A stretch of 45,306 bases of DNA from assembly GCA_002238525.1 (NCBI GenBank), contig MPMN01000018.1, forward strand, positions 1 through 45,306. The letters are read 5' to 3'. Below are positions 27,501 through 36,850 of this stretch, piece by piece. Origin of the DNA: Flavobacteriaceae bacterium bin25 (GTDB lineage: Bacteria; Bacteroidota; Bacteroidia; Flavobacteriales; Flavobacteriaceae). Position numbers and translations under genes: made by a program. How positions within the stretch are numbered: the stretch's first letter is position 1; each line of letters starts with the position of its first letter. A model generated the notes under the pieces. The model did no database searches. It was not told the DNA's origin and worked only from the letters and a program-made list of their open reading frames with translations.

Positions 27501-28390
27501 ATTTCGGCGCAATTGTTTACGATGCTTCTCTACGATTTTGCTTACAAGGGGCATTTTCTCCAGATATTGATGGAGATGGTATAATAGATAGAGAAGACAA
27601 TTGTCCAGAAGTTGTTAATCAGGATCAAAAAGATATAGACATTAATAAAATTGGAGATTTGTGTGATTATCGATCTCCGAGGAATTTTAGAATATCAAAA
27701 AAAGATGTCTCGTGTAAGGGGAAGTCCAATGGTGAACTAAATATTAAAGCTGTGGCCAAATTAAATTACCTATTGAAAATCAATGGTCCGGAGAATTACA
27801 ACTTCCAGACGTTTTTTTCCGAGGAAATTGACTTATCCAATCTCAGGGCAGGAAAATACGAGATAAACATTTCTTCCAATCAATTACCTGATTATTCATT
27901 TGATTTCACCTCAATTATTGGGGAACCTCCACCTCTTTCGGTACAGGTACTAGTTGATCAGGAAAATAATAATGTGGATTTGAGTTTAGAGGGAGGAAAT
28001 TCTTATCGGGTTTCTGTTAATGAACAAATACATTCCATAAACGACCGAAAGTTCAGTTTTAGGACTGACAAGCCATGGACAAAGATTAAAGTTACCACTG
28101 AAAATCCTTGTCAGGGAACTTTTGAGCAGTGGATAAATATAGAAAATATCTTTCAAGCATATCCTAATCCTGTAAGTGATTTTCTTCGGATTGTTTTGCC
28201 CAAGGGTTCGAATTTAAATCTACAATTATTTAATTCTTCTGGAGAGGAGTTATTATCTGAGCCACTGGGAAGGGTAGATACCAACACTGAAGAATTTGTA
28301 ATTCCTATGAAACAGTATCCTTCTGGAATCTATTTTTTAGTTGTAGGAGAAAATCAGAGATTAGAACGGCTCAAGATTATCAAAAGGTGA
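24528..28390 (+). CDS. Large secreted metalloprotease with T9SS sorting domain; signal peptide apparently broken by a one-base frameshift
   Basis: The main frame runs from a TTG at 24602 (1262 residues). The zinc site HEIGHQVGAVH (326-336 of that frame) and the Met-turn STIMGYAG mark a reprolysin-like (M12B, metzincin) protease. Downstream come a beta-sandwich region, a fibronectin-type segment (residues about 760-840, RPVLKWTSNELANRYIVELS), a proprotein-convertase P domain (LDVYLDIEHEYLEDLKITLISP), a thrombospondin-3-like calcium loop (DIDGDGIIDREDNCP), and a T9SS type A tail (QAYPNPVSDFLRI ... PSGIYFLVV). The ATG at 24528 gives MKYIAQNNLKKLNKSIFKFFRLK, an ideal basic signal start, but then stops. 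One extra base near 24596 would join it to ALLVLILVFISQG. Either a sequence error or a decayed start. Confidence 0.82.
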
Positions 28391-29088
28391 AAAGATATAA
28401 AATATCTCTTTTAGTTATAGTTGGAATAATTTTCATGAGATGCGGATCAGAAGATCCACCAATTGAACCTTCTTCTGCTTTGTTGGTATCACCAATTAAT
28501 GGAGATTTATGTGCAACCGCAGTTATATTGAATGAACAATTTAGTAATGTTACTTTTTTATGGAATTTTTCAGAAAACACTGATTCCTATACTTTAGTAG
28601 TGAAAAATGATTTAAATGGAACAAGAATAAGTCGAGTAGTCCCGGATTTAAATAGAGCCGAATTACAATTAACTCGTGGGGCACCCTATAGTTGGTGGGT
28701 GGTTTCTTCAACCCTATTGTCTGAGAAGAAGTCTACGAGTGCAACATGGCAATTTTATCTTGAAGGCGTTGAGAAGTATCAGTTTATTCCCTTTTCTGCG
28801 TTGCTTTTAAGTCCGAGAAATAATCAAGAGATTTCTTTGGGTGAAGATCAAGACTATGAATTCAGTTGGGATGGTAATGATTTGGATGATGATATTTCGC
28901 ATTATAATCTATACTTGACAGTTCAGTCGGGAAATTCAATCAAAGAACTATCTTTTTTAGATATTCTAGTTGAAGAAAGAACTATTAGCTTAGAGTTAAA
29001 TAGCACTTACACGTGGAAAGTGGAAACTGTTGATATAAGGGACAACAAATCTATGTCTGATACAAGGATGTTTAAGACATTAAAATGA
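28387..29088 (+). CDS. Lipoprotein with two fibronectin-like repeats, coupled to the metalloprotease gene
   Basis: A 233-residue protein starting at a GTG that overlaps the upstream TGA (GTGA), so translation is coupled. The signal MKRYKISLLVIVGIIFMRC gives lipid attachment at Cys19. Two similar segments follow: SSALLVSPINGD...FLWNFSENTDSYTLVV and FSALLLSPRNNQ...EFSWDGNDLDDDISHYNLYL, each like a fibronectin type III fold. Overlap with the protease gene suggests it is the surface partner, inhibitor or anchor of that enzyme. This is inferred from position only. Confidence 0.72.
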   Translation: MKRYKISLLVIVGIIFMRCGSEDPPIEPSSALLVSPINGDLCATAVILNEQFSNVTFLWNFSENTDSYTLVVKNDLNGTRISRVVPDLNRAELQLTRGAPYSWWVVSSTLLSEKKSTSATWQFYLEGVEKYQFIPFSALLLSPRNNQEISLGEDQDYEFSWDGNDLDDDISHYNLYLTVQSGNSIKELSFLDILVEERTISLELNSTYTWKVETVDIRDNKSMSDTRMFKTLK

Positions 29089-29294
29089 ACGTTTTATTTT
29101 GTGCAAGGGATAATACTCCCACTGGTTAGTATTTTCTATTGGGTAAGACATGACAAATAATAAATCATACAAATAAAAAAGAATACTAAAAAATTTAGTC
29201 ATGGGACCATTTCACAAAAATCATTCAAAACATATCATTTGTGTAATTGATGTCCAAACACTTAAGAGATAAAAGATCGAATAAAAAGTTAGGC

Positions 29295-29918
29295 CTAGAA
29301 ATAAACTCCCATTTTGTTCAAGTCATCAATCAATTTTTCAGGATTTGTAAAATGGATTGCCGGGATCCCAGCTGATTCTGCTCCTTTGATATTTTTTATA
29401 TTATCATCTATAAAAACCGACTTATCCGGATTGATTTTATAACGATTCAATAGTATTTGATATATCAATGGAAATGGCTTTCGTGTTTTTTCTTCTCCCG
29501 AAACTACAATTCCTTCAAACCAATCTAAAAATGGATATTTATTTTTAGCAATAGGAAATGTTTCAGCACTCCAATTGGTTAATCCATACAATTGATAAGA
29601 CTCAGATTTTTTTATTGAATTCAATATATCTACCGTTTGAGTAATCGGACCAATAATGGATTTTTCCCATTGACCATAGTACATCTTAATCAAGTTCTCG
29701 TACTGGGGATATAAATCAATTCTATCTTGAGTGGCCTTGGCTAAAGGATAACCCGCGTCTTGATTGTCATTCCATTCATAAGGACATATCTCAGAGAGAA
29801 ACCATCTTACTTTTTTTAAATCACCATTAAAAGCCTCAAGGTAAATTTCTTCGGGGTTCCAATCAATTAGTACACCACCAAAATCGAAGATGATGGTATC
29901 TATTTTAGGAGTATTCAT
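29295..29918 (-). CDS. HAD-family hydrolase (YihX-like, subfamily IA)
   Basis: A 207-residue protein with HAD motif I FDFGGVLIDWNP (nucleophile Asp about residue 11), motif II region YGLTNWSAETF, and the motif III/IV region RKPFPLIYQIL...SVFIDDNIKNIKGAESAGIPAIHF. This is the pattern of sugar-phosphate phosphatases such as YihX, which takes the phosphate off alpha-glucose 1-phosphate. The substrate here is not predictable. It lies 19 bases downstream of prfB on the same strand. Confidence 0.85.
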   Translation of the reverse strand: MNTPKIDTIIFDFGGVLIDWNPEEIYLEAFNGDLKKVRWFLSEICPYEWNDNQDAGYPLAKATQDRIDLYPQYENLIKMYYGQWEKSIIGPITQTVDILNSIKKSESYQLYGLTNWSAETFPIAKNKYPFLDWFEGIVVSGEEKTRKPFPLIYQILLNRYKINPDKSVFIDDNIKNIKGAESAGIPAIHFTNPEKLIDDLNKMGVYF

Positions 29919-29937
29919 TGTTTTTTATAGTAAAATG

Positions 29938-31030
29938 TTACGAATTAGATTGTCCATGCATCATCAAATAGGCCTTAAGAAAAGAATCCAAATTTCCATT
30001 GAGTACACCTTGGGTATCACTAGTCTCATGGTTGGTACGCACATCCTTTACAAGAGAATAAGGATGTAATACATAGTTTCTAATTTGAGAACCCCATTCA
30101 TTTTTTTTCTTTGATTTCTCAATTTCTGAACGGGCGGCATTCCTTTTTTCTATCTCAATCTGATAAAGTTGGGACTTAAGTAGTTGAATCGCTTTTGTTT
30201 TGTTGTCCAACTGAGATCTTGTTTGGGAGTTTTCAATTATTATTCCACTTGGTTGATGACGAAGTCTGACAGCAGTTTCCACTTTGTTCACGTTTTGTCC
30301 TCCAGCTCCACTAGCCCTCATTGTTTCCCAAGAGACCTCAGCAGGGTTGATTTCAATTTTGATTTGATCGTCAATTAAAGGATAAACATAAACTGAAGCA
30401 AATGAAGTATGCCTCTTTGCGTTGCTATCAAAGGGAGATATTCGAACCAATCGATGTACTCCATTTTCACCTTTTAACCAACCAAAAGCAAACTCTCCCG
30501 AAATTTCAATGGTGACTTTTTTAATTCCTGCGACATCTCCAGGTAAGCAGTTTAATTCCTTTAAACCGAAACCCTGGTCTTGTCCCCACATGAGATACAT
30601 CCTCTGAAGCATGGCTACCCAATCACAACTTTCTGTGCCCCCTGAGCCAGCTGTGATTTGTAGTATGGCATTCATTCGATCACCCTCTTTGGAGAACATA
30701 TTTTTAAATTCTAATTTTTCGAGCAAATCAAAACACTTTTGATAAGTAAGTTCAATTTCTTTATCAATATCATCATCTTCAGAAAATTCATGAAGAATTT
30801 CCAACTCATCCAAATTCAACTGAAGATCTTCAAATTCCACAACCCATTTTTTAAGTTTTTGGATCTCTTTGAGAATTTGCTGACTTTGAGAAGGATTATC
30901 CCAGAAAGAGGGATCTAGAGTTTTTTCCTCAAGGGATTGGATATCAATTTTTTTATTATCCAAGTCAAAGATGTTGCCTTAAAGAATCGGTGCGACTTTT
31001 TAAGGACTTGATTATATCAGTACTGATCAC
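29938..31030 (-). CDS. prfB: Peptide chain release factor 2, made by programmed +1 frameshifting
   Basis: RF2 ends translation at UGA and UAA. The 341-codon main frame begins at 30963 with the family's LDNKK...EEKTLDPSFWDNPS region and contains SPFDSNAKRH (the SPF stop-recognition motif) and ASGAGGQNVNKVE (the catalytic GGQ). The true N-terminus lies upstream in the other frame: GTG at 31030 encodes MISTDIIKSLKSRTDSLRQHL, then CTT-TGA-C (30970-30964), the classic RF2 shift site, with AGG just before it. Skipping the T at 30967 gives Asp and continues in frame, for a 363-residue protein. This is the standard RF2 autoregulation: little RF2 lets the ribosome pause at UGA and shift. Confidence 0.95.
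30964..30970 (-). promoter_or_regulatory. RF2 programmed +1 frameshift site (CTTTGAC)
   Basis: On the minus strand the zero frame reads AGG CAA CAT CTT TGA C. The Leu codon CTT slips to TTT and the ribosome continues at GAC. An AGG triplet 6 bases before CTT may act as the internal Shine-Dalgarno-like stimulator, although the Escherichia coli one is longer and closer. Confidence 0.93.
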
Positions 31031-31206
31031 TTGAAGGAAAGTATTGTTAAGGATAAAAATCGGGCTAAAATTAAAAAATTAACTCTTTTAGATGATAATT
31101 AAGGCAACTATCATTCCAAATATTTATTATTGTACTGCTTAACGAATTTAAAATCAATAACAAAGCTGAGAATCTAATAATACTTCATCTAATATTTTAA
31201 TTACTT

Positions 31207-33666
31207 ATGTTTATGAAATTCAACACCGGCCAAGTGTCTGCCTATACTTTAATATGTTTTTTGTTGCTTTTTTCTATCGGTATCGCTGCTCAAGAGACAA
31301 CCATTGACAAATCTAAAAGTGATATTCTCAATAATTCGGCTCCATATAATGGGTTTTTTAAATTCTATTATCACTCTGGAAAAGATGAAATTTATCTTCA
31401 AGTTGAGAAATTGGAAACAGATTTTTTATATGTTTCTTCACTAAGTCAAGGTATTGGAAGTAATGATATTGGATTAGATCGAGGACAACTAGGAGAGGAA
31501 CGTGTAGTGCATTTCAAGAAAGCGGGGAATAAATTACTCTTAGTACAACCAAATTTAAAGTTTAGAGCCAATACCAAAAACATCTTGGAAAAGCAGTCAG
31601 TAGAAGAAGCTTTTGCCAAATCTGTCCTATTTGGATTCCCAATAATAGAAAATTACCCTGATGGATATCTGATTAATTTGACTCCTTTTTTGATGCAGGA
31701 TACCCACGGAGTAGGTCAGAGACTTTCAAGAACAAATCAAGGGAATTTTCAGTTAGATAAATCACGTTCTGCTATAGAGTTAACTCGAGTAAGAGCATTC
31801 CCTAAGAATGTTGAATTTGATGTTTTACAGACTTTTAAGGGAAATGCTGAAGGTGTGTGGATTCAATCTGTTACTCCAAATCCCAATTTAGTCACAGTCC
31901 ATCAACATTATTCATTTATTGAATTACCTGATGATAATTTTGATCTCCGAACCTTTGATCCAAGAGCCGGGTCTATTCCATTCATATATTATGATTATGC
32001 CACAGAGGTATATCAACCCACTACCAAAAGATATATTATCAGGCATCGACTCAAGAAAAAAGATCCTAGCGCTGAAGTTTCTGAGGCGATAGAACCTATC
32101 ATATACTATTTAGATAATGGTGTTCCAGAGCCTGTGCGGTCTGCTTTACTAGATGGTGCTAAGTGGTGGAATGATGCTTTTGAGGCCATAGGTTATAAAG
32201 ATGCTTTTCAGGTGAAAATTATACCCGAAGATGCTGATCCACTGGATGTTAGATTTAATGTCATACAGTGGGTTCATCGATCAACCAGGGGATGGAGTTA
32301 CGGGGCTAGTGTAGTTGATCCAAGAACAGGTGAGATTATTAAAGGTCATGTTAGTTTAGGGAGCCTACGGGTACGTCAAGACTATATGATTGCTCTAGGT
32401 TTGACAGCAGATCCATTTGGAGAAAACTTACAATTCAATCAAAAAGCACTTGAGATGTCCTTAGCTCGTATTCGTCAACTTTCGGCTCATGAGATAGGTC
32501 ATACCCTCGGTTTTGCCCATAATTTTGCTGCAAGTAGTTTTAATCGATCCTCGGTGATGGATTACCCACATCCTAAATTAGAGTTGTCAAATGATGAGAT
32601 TAGTCTTGCTGATGCTTATGATGATAAAATTGGCCAGTGGGATAAGGCGACTGTGGCCTATGCCTATAGTGATTTTCCAGAGGGTGCGGATCTCCAACAA
32701 GCTCTCAATTCGATACTTGAAAATTCAATTGTTCAAGGTCATAGGTTTATCACTGATGCTGATGCTCGTCCCGTAGGAGGCTCACATCCTAAAGCCCACC
32801 TATGGGATAATGGTCAAAGTGCCATAGAAGAAACAGAGAGGGTACTAAAAATCCGGAATTTCGCTCTCAAACAGTTTTCTTTAGGACACCTTAAAGATGG
32901 AGAAAGCTACGCTTTGCTATCAGATCGTTTAGTCCCTATTTATTTGATGCATAGATATCAGGCAGAAGCCTTGGTTAAGTTAATAGGAGGCGTAGATTAC
33001 GATTATGGAGTAAAGGGAAGTATTACTTCTGAGGTTCAAATTATTGATCAATCAACTCAAAGACAAGCTTTTGAACTCTACATGAAAATGCTCCGACCTG
33101 AGGAATTGATGATTCCAGAGCACCTTCAAAACTATTTATTACCAAGACCATATGGGTATCCCAATAGTAGAGAAAATCTAGTATCACAAACTGGGGTAGT
33201 AATTGACCTATTGGGTGCTACAAATACATTGAGTGATCAATTACTAGAAATGATACTAGATCCACAAAGATCTTCAAGACTGGTTCAGCAAGTAGGGATT
33301 CAAGAAAATCAATTGAGTCTAGATGAACTGATTTCTGGATTGATTGATTTGGGTTTTAAAACCGAGTACCGGTCAGCTCATTTAGAACAGATTAGAGAGG
33401 TTGTAGGTCAAAACATATTGAAACATTTAATGAATTTAGCATCTAATAGTGATGCTTATGGTCAGGTTAATGCCATTGTATATAATCAACTGATTGAACT
33501 AAAACAATGGCTTAAGAAAAACAAGCAACTAGAATATGGAAATTACTATGCCCATTCCATAGATCAATTTCTTGAAAAATTGGATGTAATTCCTAATTCA
33601 AGAAGTCCCAGAATACCTGATGGTTCACCAATTGGAACGATTTATTGTGATTTTGAAATCTGGTAG
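31207..33666 (+). CDS. Secreted zinc-dependent metalloprotease (DUF5117/DUF4953-type)
   Basis: An 819-residue protein with a signal peptide ending near GIAAQE (a Met two codons downstream is equally good as a start). The catalytic site HEIGHTLGFAHNF begins at residue 428, with a Met-turn SSVMDYPHP, so it is a metzincin-like protease. The regions before it (KFYYHSGKDEIYLQV, LDRGQLGEERVVHF) match a Bacteroidota and Actinobacteria family annotated DUF5117, and the part after it matches DUF4953. Its substrate is unknown. It leads a same-strand run with 3 bases to the threonine aldolase gene. No T9SS tail was seen. Confidence 0.87.
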   Translation: MFMKFNTGQVSAYTLICFLLLFSIGIAAQETTIDKSKSDILNNSAPYNGFFKFYYHSGKDEIYLQVEKLETDFLYVSSLSQGIGSNDIGLDRGQLGEERVVHFKKAGNKLLLVQPNLKFRANTKNILEKQSVEEAFAKSVLFGFPIIENYPDGYLINLTPFLMQDTHGVGQRLSRTNQGNFQLDKSRSAIELTRVRAFPKNVEFDVLQTFKGNAEGVWIQSVTPNPNLVTVHQHYSFIELPDDNFDLRTFDPRAGSIPFIYYDYATEVYQPTTKRYIIRHRLKKKDPSAEVSEAIEPIIYYLDNGVPEPVRSALLDGAKWWNDAFEAIGYKDAFQVKIIPEDADPLDVRFNVIQWVHRSTRGWSYGASVVDPRTGEIIKGHVSLGSLRVRQDYMIALGLTADPFGENLQFNQKALEMSLARIRQLSAHEIGHTLGFAHNFAASSFNRSSVMDYPHPKLELSNDEISLADAYDDKIGQWDKATVAYAYSDFPEGADLQQALNSILENSIVQGHRFITDADARPVGGSHPKAHLWDNGQSAIEETERVLKIRNFALKQFSLGHLKDGESYALLSDRLVPIYLMHRYQAEALVKLIGGVDYDYGVKGSITSEVQIIDQSTQRQAFELYMKMLRPEELMIPEHLQNYLLPRPYGYPNSRENLVSQTGVVIDLLGATNTLSDQLLEMILDPQRSSRLVQQVGIQENQLSLDELISGLIDLGFKTEYRSAHLEQIREVVGQNILKHLMNLASNSDAYGQVNAIVYNQLIELKQWLKKNKQLEYGNYYAHSIDQFLEKLDVIPNSRSPRIPDGSPIGTIYCDFEIW

Positions 33667-33669
33667 ATA

Positions 33670-34704
33670 GTGCAGGTAAACCTTATTAGTGATACTGTAA
33701 CGGTGCCATCTAATGGTATGCTTCGGTCTATGGTTGAAGCAAAAGTTGGTGATGATGTTTTTAAACAAGACCCTTCTATCAATCATCTAGAACAGCGGGT
33801 AGCAGATATGTTCGGAATGCAAAGAGGTATGTTTTTCCCATCTGGAACAATGTCTAATCAAGTAGCAGTAGGATTACACACAAACCCTGGAGACCAATTA
33901 ATTTGTGATATACATACCCATATTTATCATTATGAAGGTGGAGGAGCCGCAGCAAATTGGGGTGTCTCTTGTAGTCTTGTAGAGGGTAATAGGGGTAGAT
34001 TGACAGCAACACAGGTCAAAGAAAATATCAACATTAAGAGTTTTTATCATACGCCTAAAACTAAATTGGTTTGTGTAGAAAATACTTGTAATAGAGCAGG
34101 AGGAACATTTTATTCCTTTAAAGATTTAAAAGAAATAAAGTCGGTTTGTGATAACTATGGGCTAGGGTATCACCTGGATGGAGCACGATTATGGAATGCA
34201 CTTGTCGAAACTGATGACCATGCAAGAGATTATGGAAAAATCTTTGATACTATTAGTTTGTGTTTTAGCAAAGGGTTGGGGTGCCCTATTGGTTCGATAC
34301 TCCTTTTGGATTCAAATAAATATCAGGATGCTCTGAGGTTAAGAACCCGATTGGGAGGAAATATGCGTCAATCAGGATACCTAGCTGCATGTGCAAATTA
34401 TGCGTTGGATCATCATATAGAATCTTTGAAAAATGACCACATCAAAGCCAAGGAATTAGTTGGATTATTATCTACTTTATCAATTGTTGGTAGAGTTGAA
34501 CCAGCTGAAACCAATATTGTGATTTTTTCTCTGGTTGATCAATGCAATCAATCTAATTTTGTTGATTTTCTTGATAAAAAAGGCATACAGATACTTTCTC
34601 TTGGCAAAGGTAGACTTAGAATTGTTACACACAGAGATTACACTGATGAGCAACACAAGTATTTCATTGCTGTATTAAAATCTTTGGATTCCAAGCAAAT
34701 TTGA
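33670..34704 (+). CDS. ltaE: Low-specificity L-threonine aldolase
   Basis: A 344-residue fold-type I pyridoxal phosphate enzyme that splits L-threonine or allo-threonine into glycine and acetaldehyde. It begins NLISDTVTVPSNGML (the RSDTVT-type motif), has VGDDVFKQDPS and FFPSGTMSNQ, HLDGARLWNA with the cofactor-binding Asp, and FSKGLGCPIGS with the Schiff-base Lys. Start is a GTG. It lies 3 bases after the metalloprotease gene, so the two are probably cotranscribed. Confidence 0.92.
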   Translation: MQVNLISDTVTVPSNGMLRSMVEAKVGDDVFKQDPSINHLEQRVADMFGMQRGMFFPSGTMSNQVAVGLHTNPGDQLICDIHTHIYHYEGGGAAANWGVSCSLVEGNRGRLTATQVKENINIKSFYHTPKTKLVCVENTCNRAGGTFYSFKDLKEIKSVCDNYGLGYHLDGARLWNALVETDDHARDYGKIFDTISLCFSKGLGCPIGSILLLDSNKYQDALRLRTRLGGNMRQSGYLAACANYALDHHIESLKNDHIKAKELVGLLSTLSIVGRVEPAETNIVIFSLVDQCNQSNFVDFLDKKGIQILSLGKGRLRIVTHRDYTDEQHKYFIAVLKSLDSKQI

Positions 34705-34735
34705 CCAACATGATTGAGTCTCAAATATAAAATTG

Positions 34736-36802
34736 ATGTCATTACTTGATTTTAAAGCAATTCCGCCTATTGCTGAAAAAATTCCTCGTAAGCTTACCAA
34801 ACACGATGATACTCGGGTTGATGACTATTATTGGTTAAGAGAAAGAGAAAATCCTGCGGTTATTGATTATTTAAAAAAAGAGAAAGCCTATTATAACGAG
34901 GTCACCAAAGGGTTAAAAAAACAAACAGATTCATTATTTGATGAATTAAAGTCACGAATCAAGCAAGACGATTCTTCTGTTCCTTATTTCTTTAATGGTT
35001 ACTGGTATATAACTCGCTTTGAAAAGGAGAAAGAATATCCAATTTATACTCGGAAAAGAGAATCGATGGATAATAGTGAAGAGATACTTTTTGACTGCAA
35101 CCAGATGGCCCGGGGGTTATCGTATTTTGACCTAGCATCCTTTTCAGTAAGTCCTGACAACACATTGGCTGCTTTTGGCGTGGATACGACCGGTAGACGG
35201 ATGTATGAAATCCAAATCAAAGATTTAAAAACTGGAAAAATCTTTCCATTTAAGGTTAACAATACCAATGGTAGGGGAGTCTGGGCACAAGACAACAAAC
35301 ATATCTTTTATGTTCAGAAGAATACAGAAACACTTAGGGCTGAGAGAGTTCTGAGATCAAATATCGAATTACCAAATTCAAATCCCGTGCAGGTATATTT
35401 TGAGTCGGATGAAACTTTTTCTGTTCATTGTAGCACTACCAAATCACGTCAATATATTTTGATTAGCATAACTAGTACCTTAACTACTGAACATCGGTTT
35501 TTAAATTCAAACAAACCTTTAGGAGAATTTCAATTAATCCAATCTAGGGTTAAGGGGTTGGAGTATTTTGTTTCCCAATACAAGGATCACTTTTATATTT
35601 TGACCAATGCTAATCAAGCCAATAACTTTAAAATTGTAAGAGCTCCAATTGATTATCCATCGAAAGAAAACTGGGAGGTAGTGATTCCACATCGGGAGAA
35701 TGTCCTCTTGGAAGACCTTGAATTATTCAATGATTTTATAGTCATTACTGAAAGAGAAAGAGGTTTATCACAACTACGGGTCAGACGATGGGATGAATCG
35801 GAAGATTATCATATCCCAATCAAAGGCGAAACTTATTGTGCTTATACGGGGTTTAATCCACAATTTGATAGTCAGAAATTAAGGTTTGGTTATACTTCAA
35901 TGGCTACACCTAATTCTATTTTTGAATTTGACATGGTGGATAAAACGACAAAATTGCTCAAGCAGACCCCAATCCTTGATGATTTTTTTAACCCCTCAAA
36001 CTATAAAGAAGAAAGACATTGGGCTTCTGCCAGAGATGGGGTCAAGATTCCAATTTCATTAGTTTATCACAAAGATACGGTGTTAAGTAAATCGACTCCA
36101 CTTCTTCAGTATGCTTATGGTTCTTATGGGCATACTATAGACCCTGGATTTTCCTCAAATCGGTTGAGTTTGCTTAATCGGGGTTTTGTATTTGCTATCG
36201 CTCATGTTCGTGGGGGAGAGTATTTAGGAAGAAGATGGTATGAATCGGGGAAATTAATGAGTAAAAAAAACAGCTTTAATGATTTTATTGATTGTTCTAG
36301 GTTTTTGATCAGAAAGAAATATACTTCTCCAGAACACCTCTATGCTTGTGGTGGTTCTGCAGGTGGTCTTTTGGTTGGTGCTGTAGTCAATGCGGCGCCT
36401 CATCTTTACAATGGCGCAATTGCATCGGTTCCCTTTGTTGATGTGGTAACCACGATGCTGGATAAATCGATTCCATTGACTACTTCTGAATATGACGAAT
36501 GGGGCAATCCCCATGAGGAATACTATTACCATTATATGCTTTCTTATTCTCCGTACGACAATGTATGTGAGCAGGAGTATCCTCATATGTATGTAACTAC
36601 AGGTTTGCATGATTCTCAGGTACAATACTGGGAACCTGCCAAATGGGCTTCTAAACTTCGTACAAACAATATAGCAGAGACTTTGGTGCTTTTAGATATC
36701 AATTTAGAATCTGGTCATGGGGGTGCCTCGGGTCGTTTCAATATGCTAAAAGAAATTGCGAGGCAATATGCTTTTGTTTTGGCTTTAGAGGATAACCTGT
36801 AA
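34736..36802 (+). CDS. ptrB: Oligopeptidase B (prolyl oligopeptidase family S9A)
   Basis: A 688-residue serine peptidase that cuts after Arg or Lys in short peptides. Preferred start is the ATG at 34736; a TTG one codon earlier is unlikely. The N-terminal part is the beta-propeller lid (HDDTRVDDYYWLRERENPAVIDYL at about 22-45). The C-terminal hydrolase has YGSYGHTIDPGFSSNRLSLL, the nucleophile GGSAGG with Ser541, the Asp in VTTGLHDSQVQYWEPAKW, and the His in SGHGGASGR. No signal peptide is visible, so it is cytoplasmic. It follows ltaE by 31 bases. Confidence 0.92.
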   Translation: MSLLDFKAIPPIAEKIPRKLTKHDDTRVDDYYWLRERENPAVIDYLKKEKAYYNEVTKGLKKQTDSLFDELKSRIKQDDSSVPYFFNGYWYITRFEKEKEYPIYTRKRESMDNSEEILFDCNQMARGLSYFDLASFSVSPDNTLAAFGVDTTGRRMYEIQIKDLKTGKIFPFKVNNTNGRGVWAQDNKHIFYVQKNTETLRAERVLRSNIELPNSNPVQVYFESDETFSVHCSTTKSRQYILISITSTLTTEHRFLNSNKPLGEFQLIQSRVKGLEYFVSQYKDHFYILTNANQANNFKIVRAPIDYPSKENWEVVIPHRENVLLEDLELFNDFIVITERERGLSQLRVRRWDESEDYHIPIKGETYCAYTGFNPQFDSQKLRFGYTSMATPNSIFEFDMVDKTTKLLKQTPILDDFFNPSNYKEERHWASARDGVKIPISLVYHKDTVLSKSTPLLQYAYGSYGHTIDPGFSSNRLSLLNRGFVFAIAHVRGGEYLGRRWYESGKLMSKKNSFNDFIDCSRFLIRKKYTSPEHLYACGGSAGGLLVGAVVNAAPHLYNGAIASVPFVDVVTTMLDKSIPLTTSEYDEWGNPHEEYYYHYMLSYSPYDNVCEQEYPHMYVTTGLHDSQVQYWEPAKWASKLRTNNIAETLVLLDINLESGHGGASGRFNMLKEIARQYAFVLALEDNL

Positions 36803-36850
36803 TGTTTTAATATGCATAATTTTGCCGTTGTTTGTTTTTGTGCTTAACAC

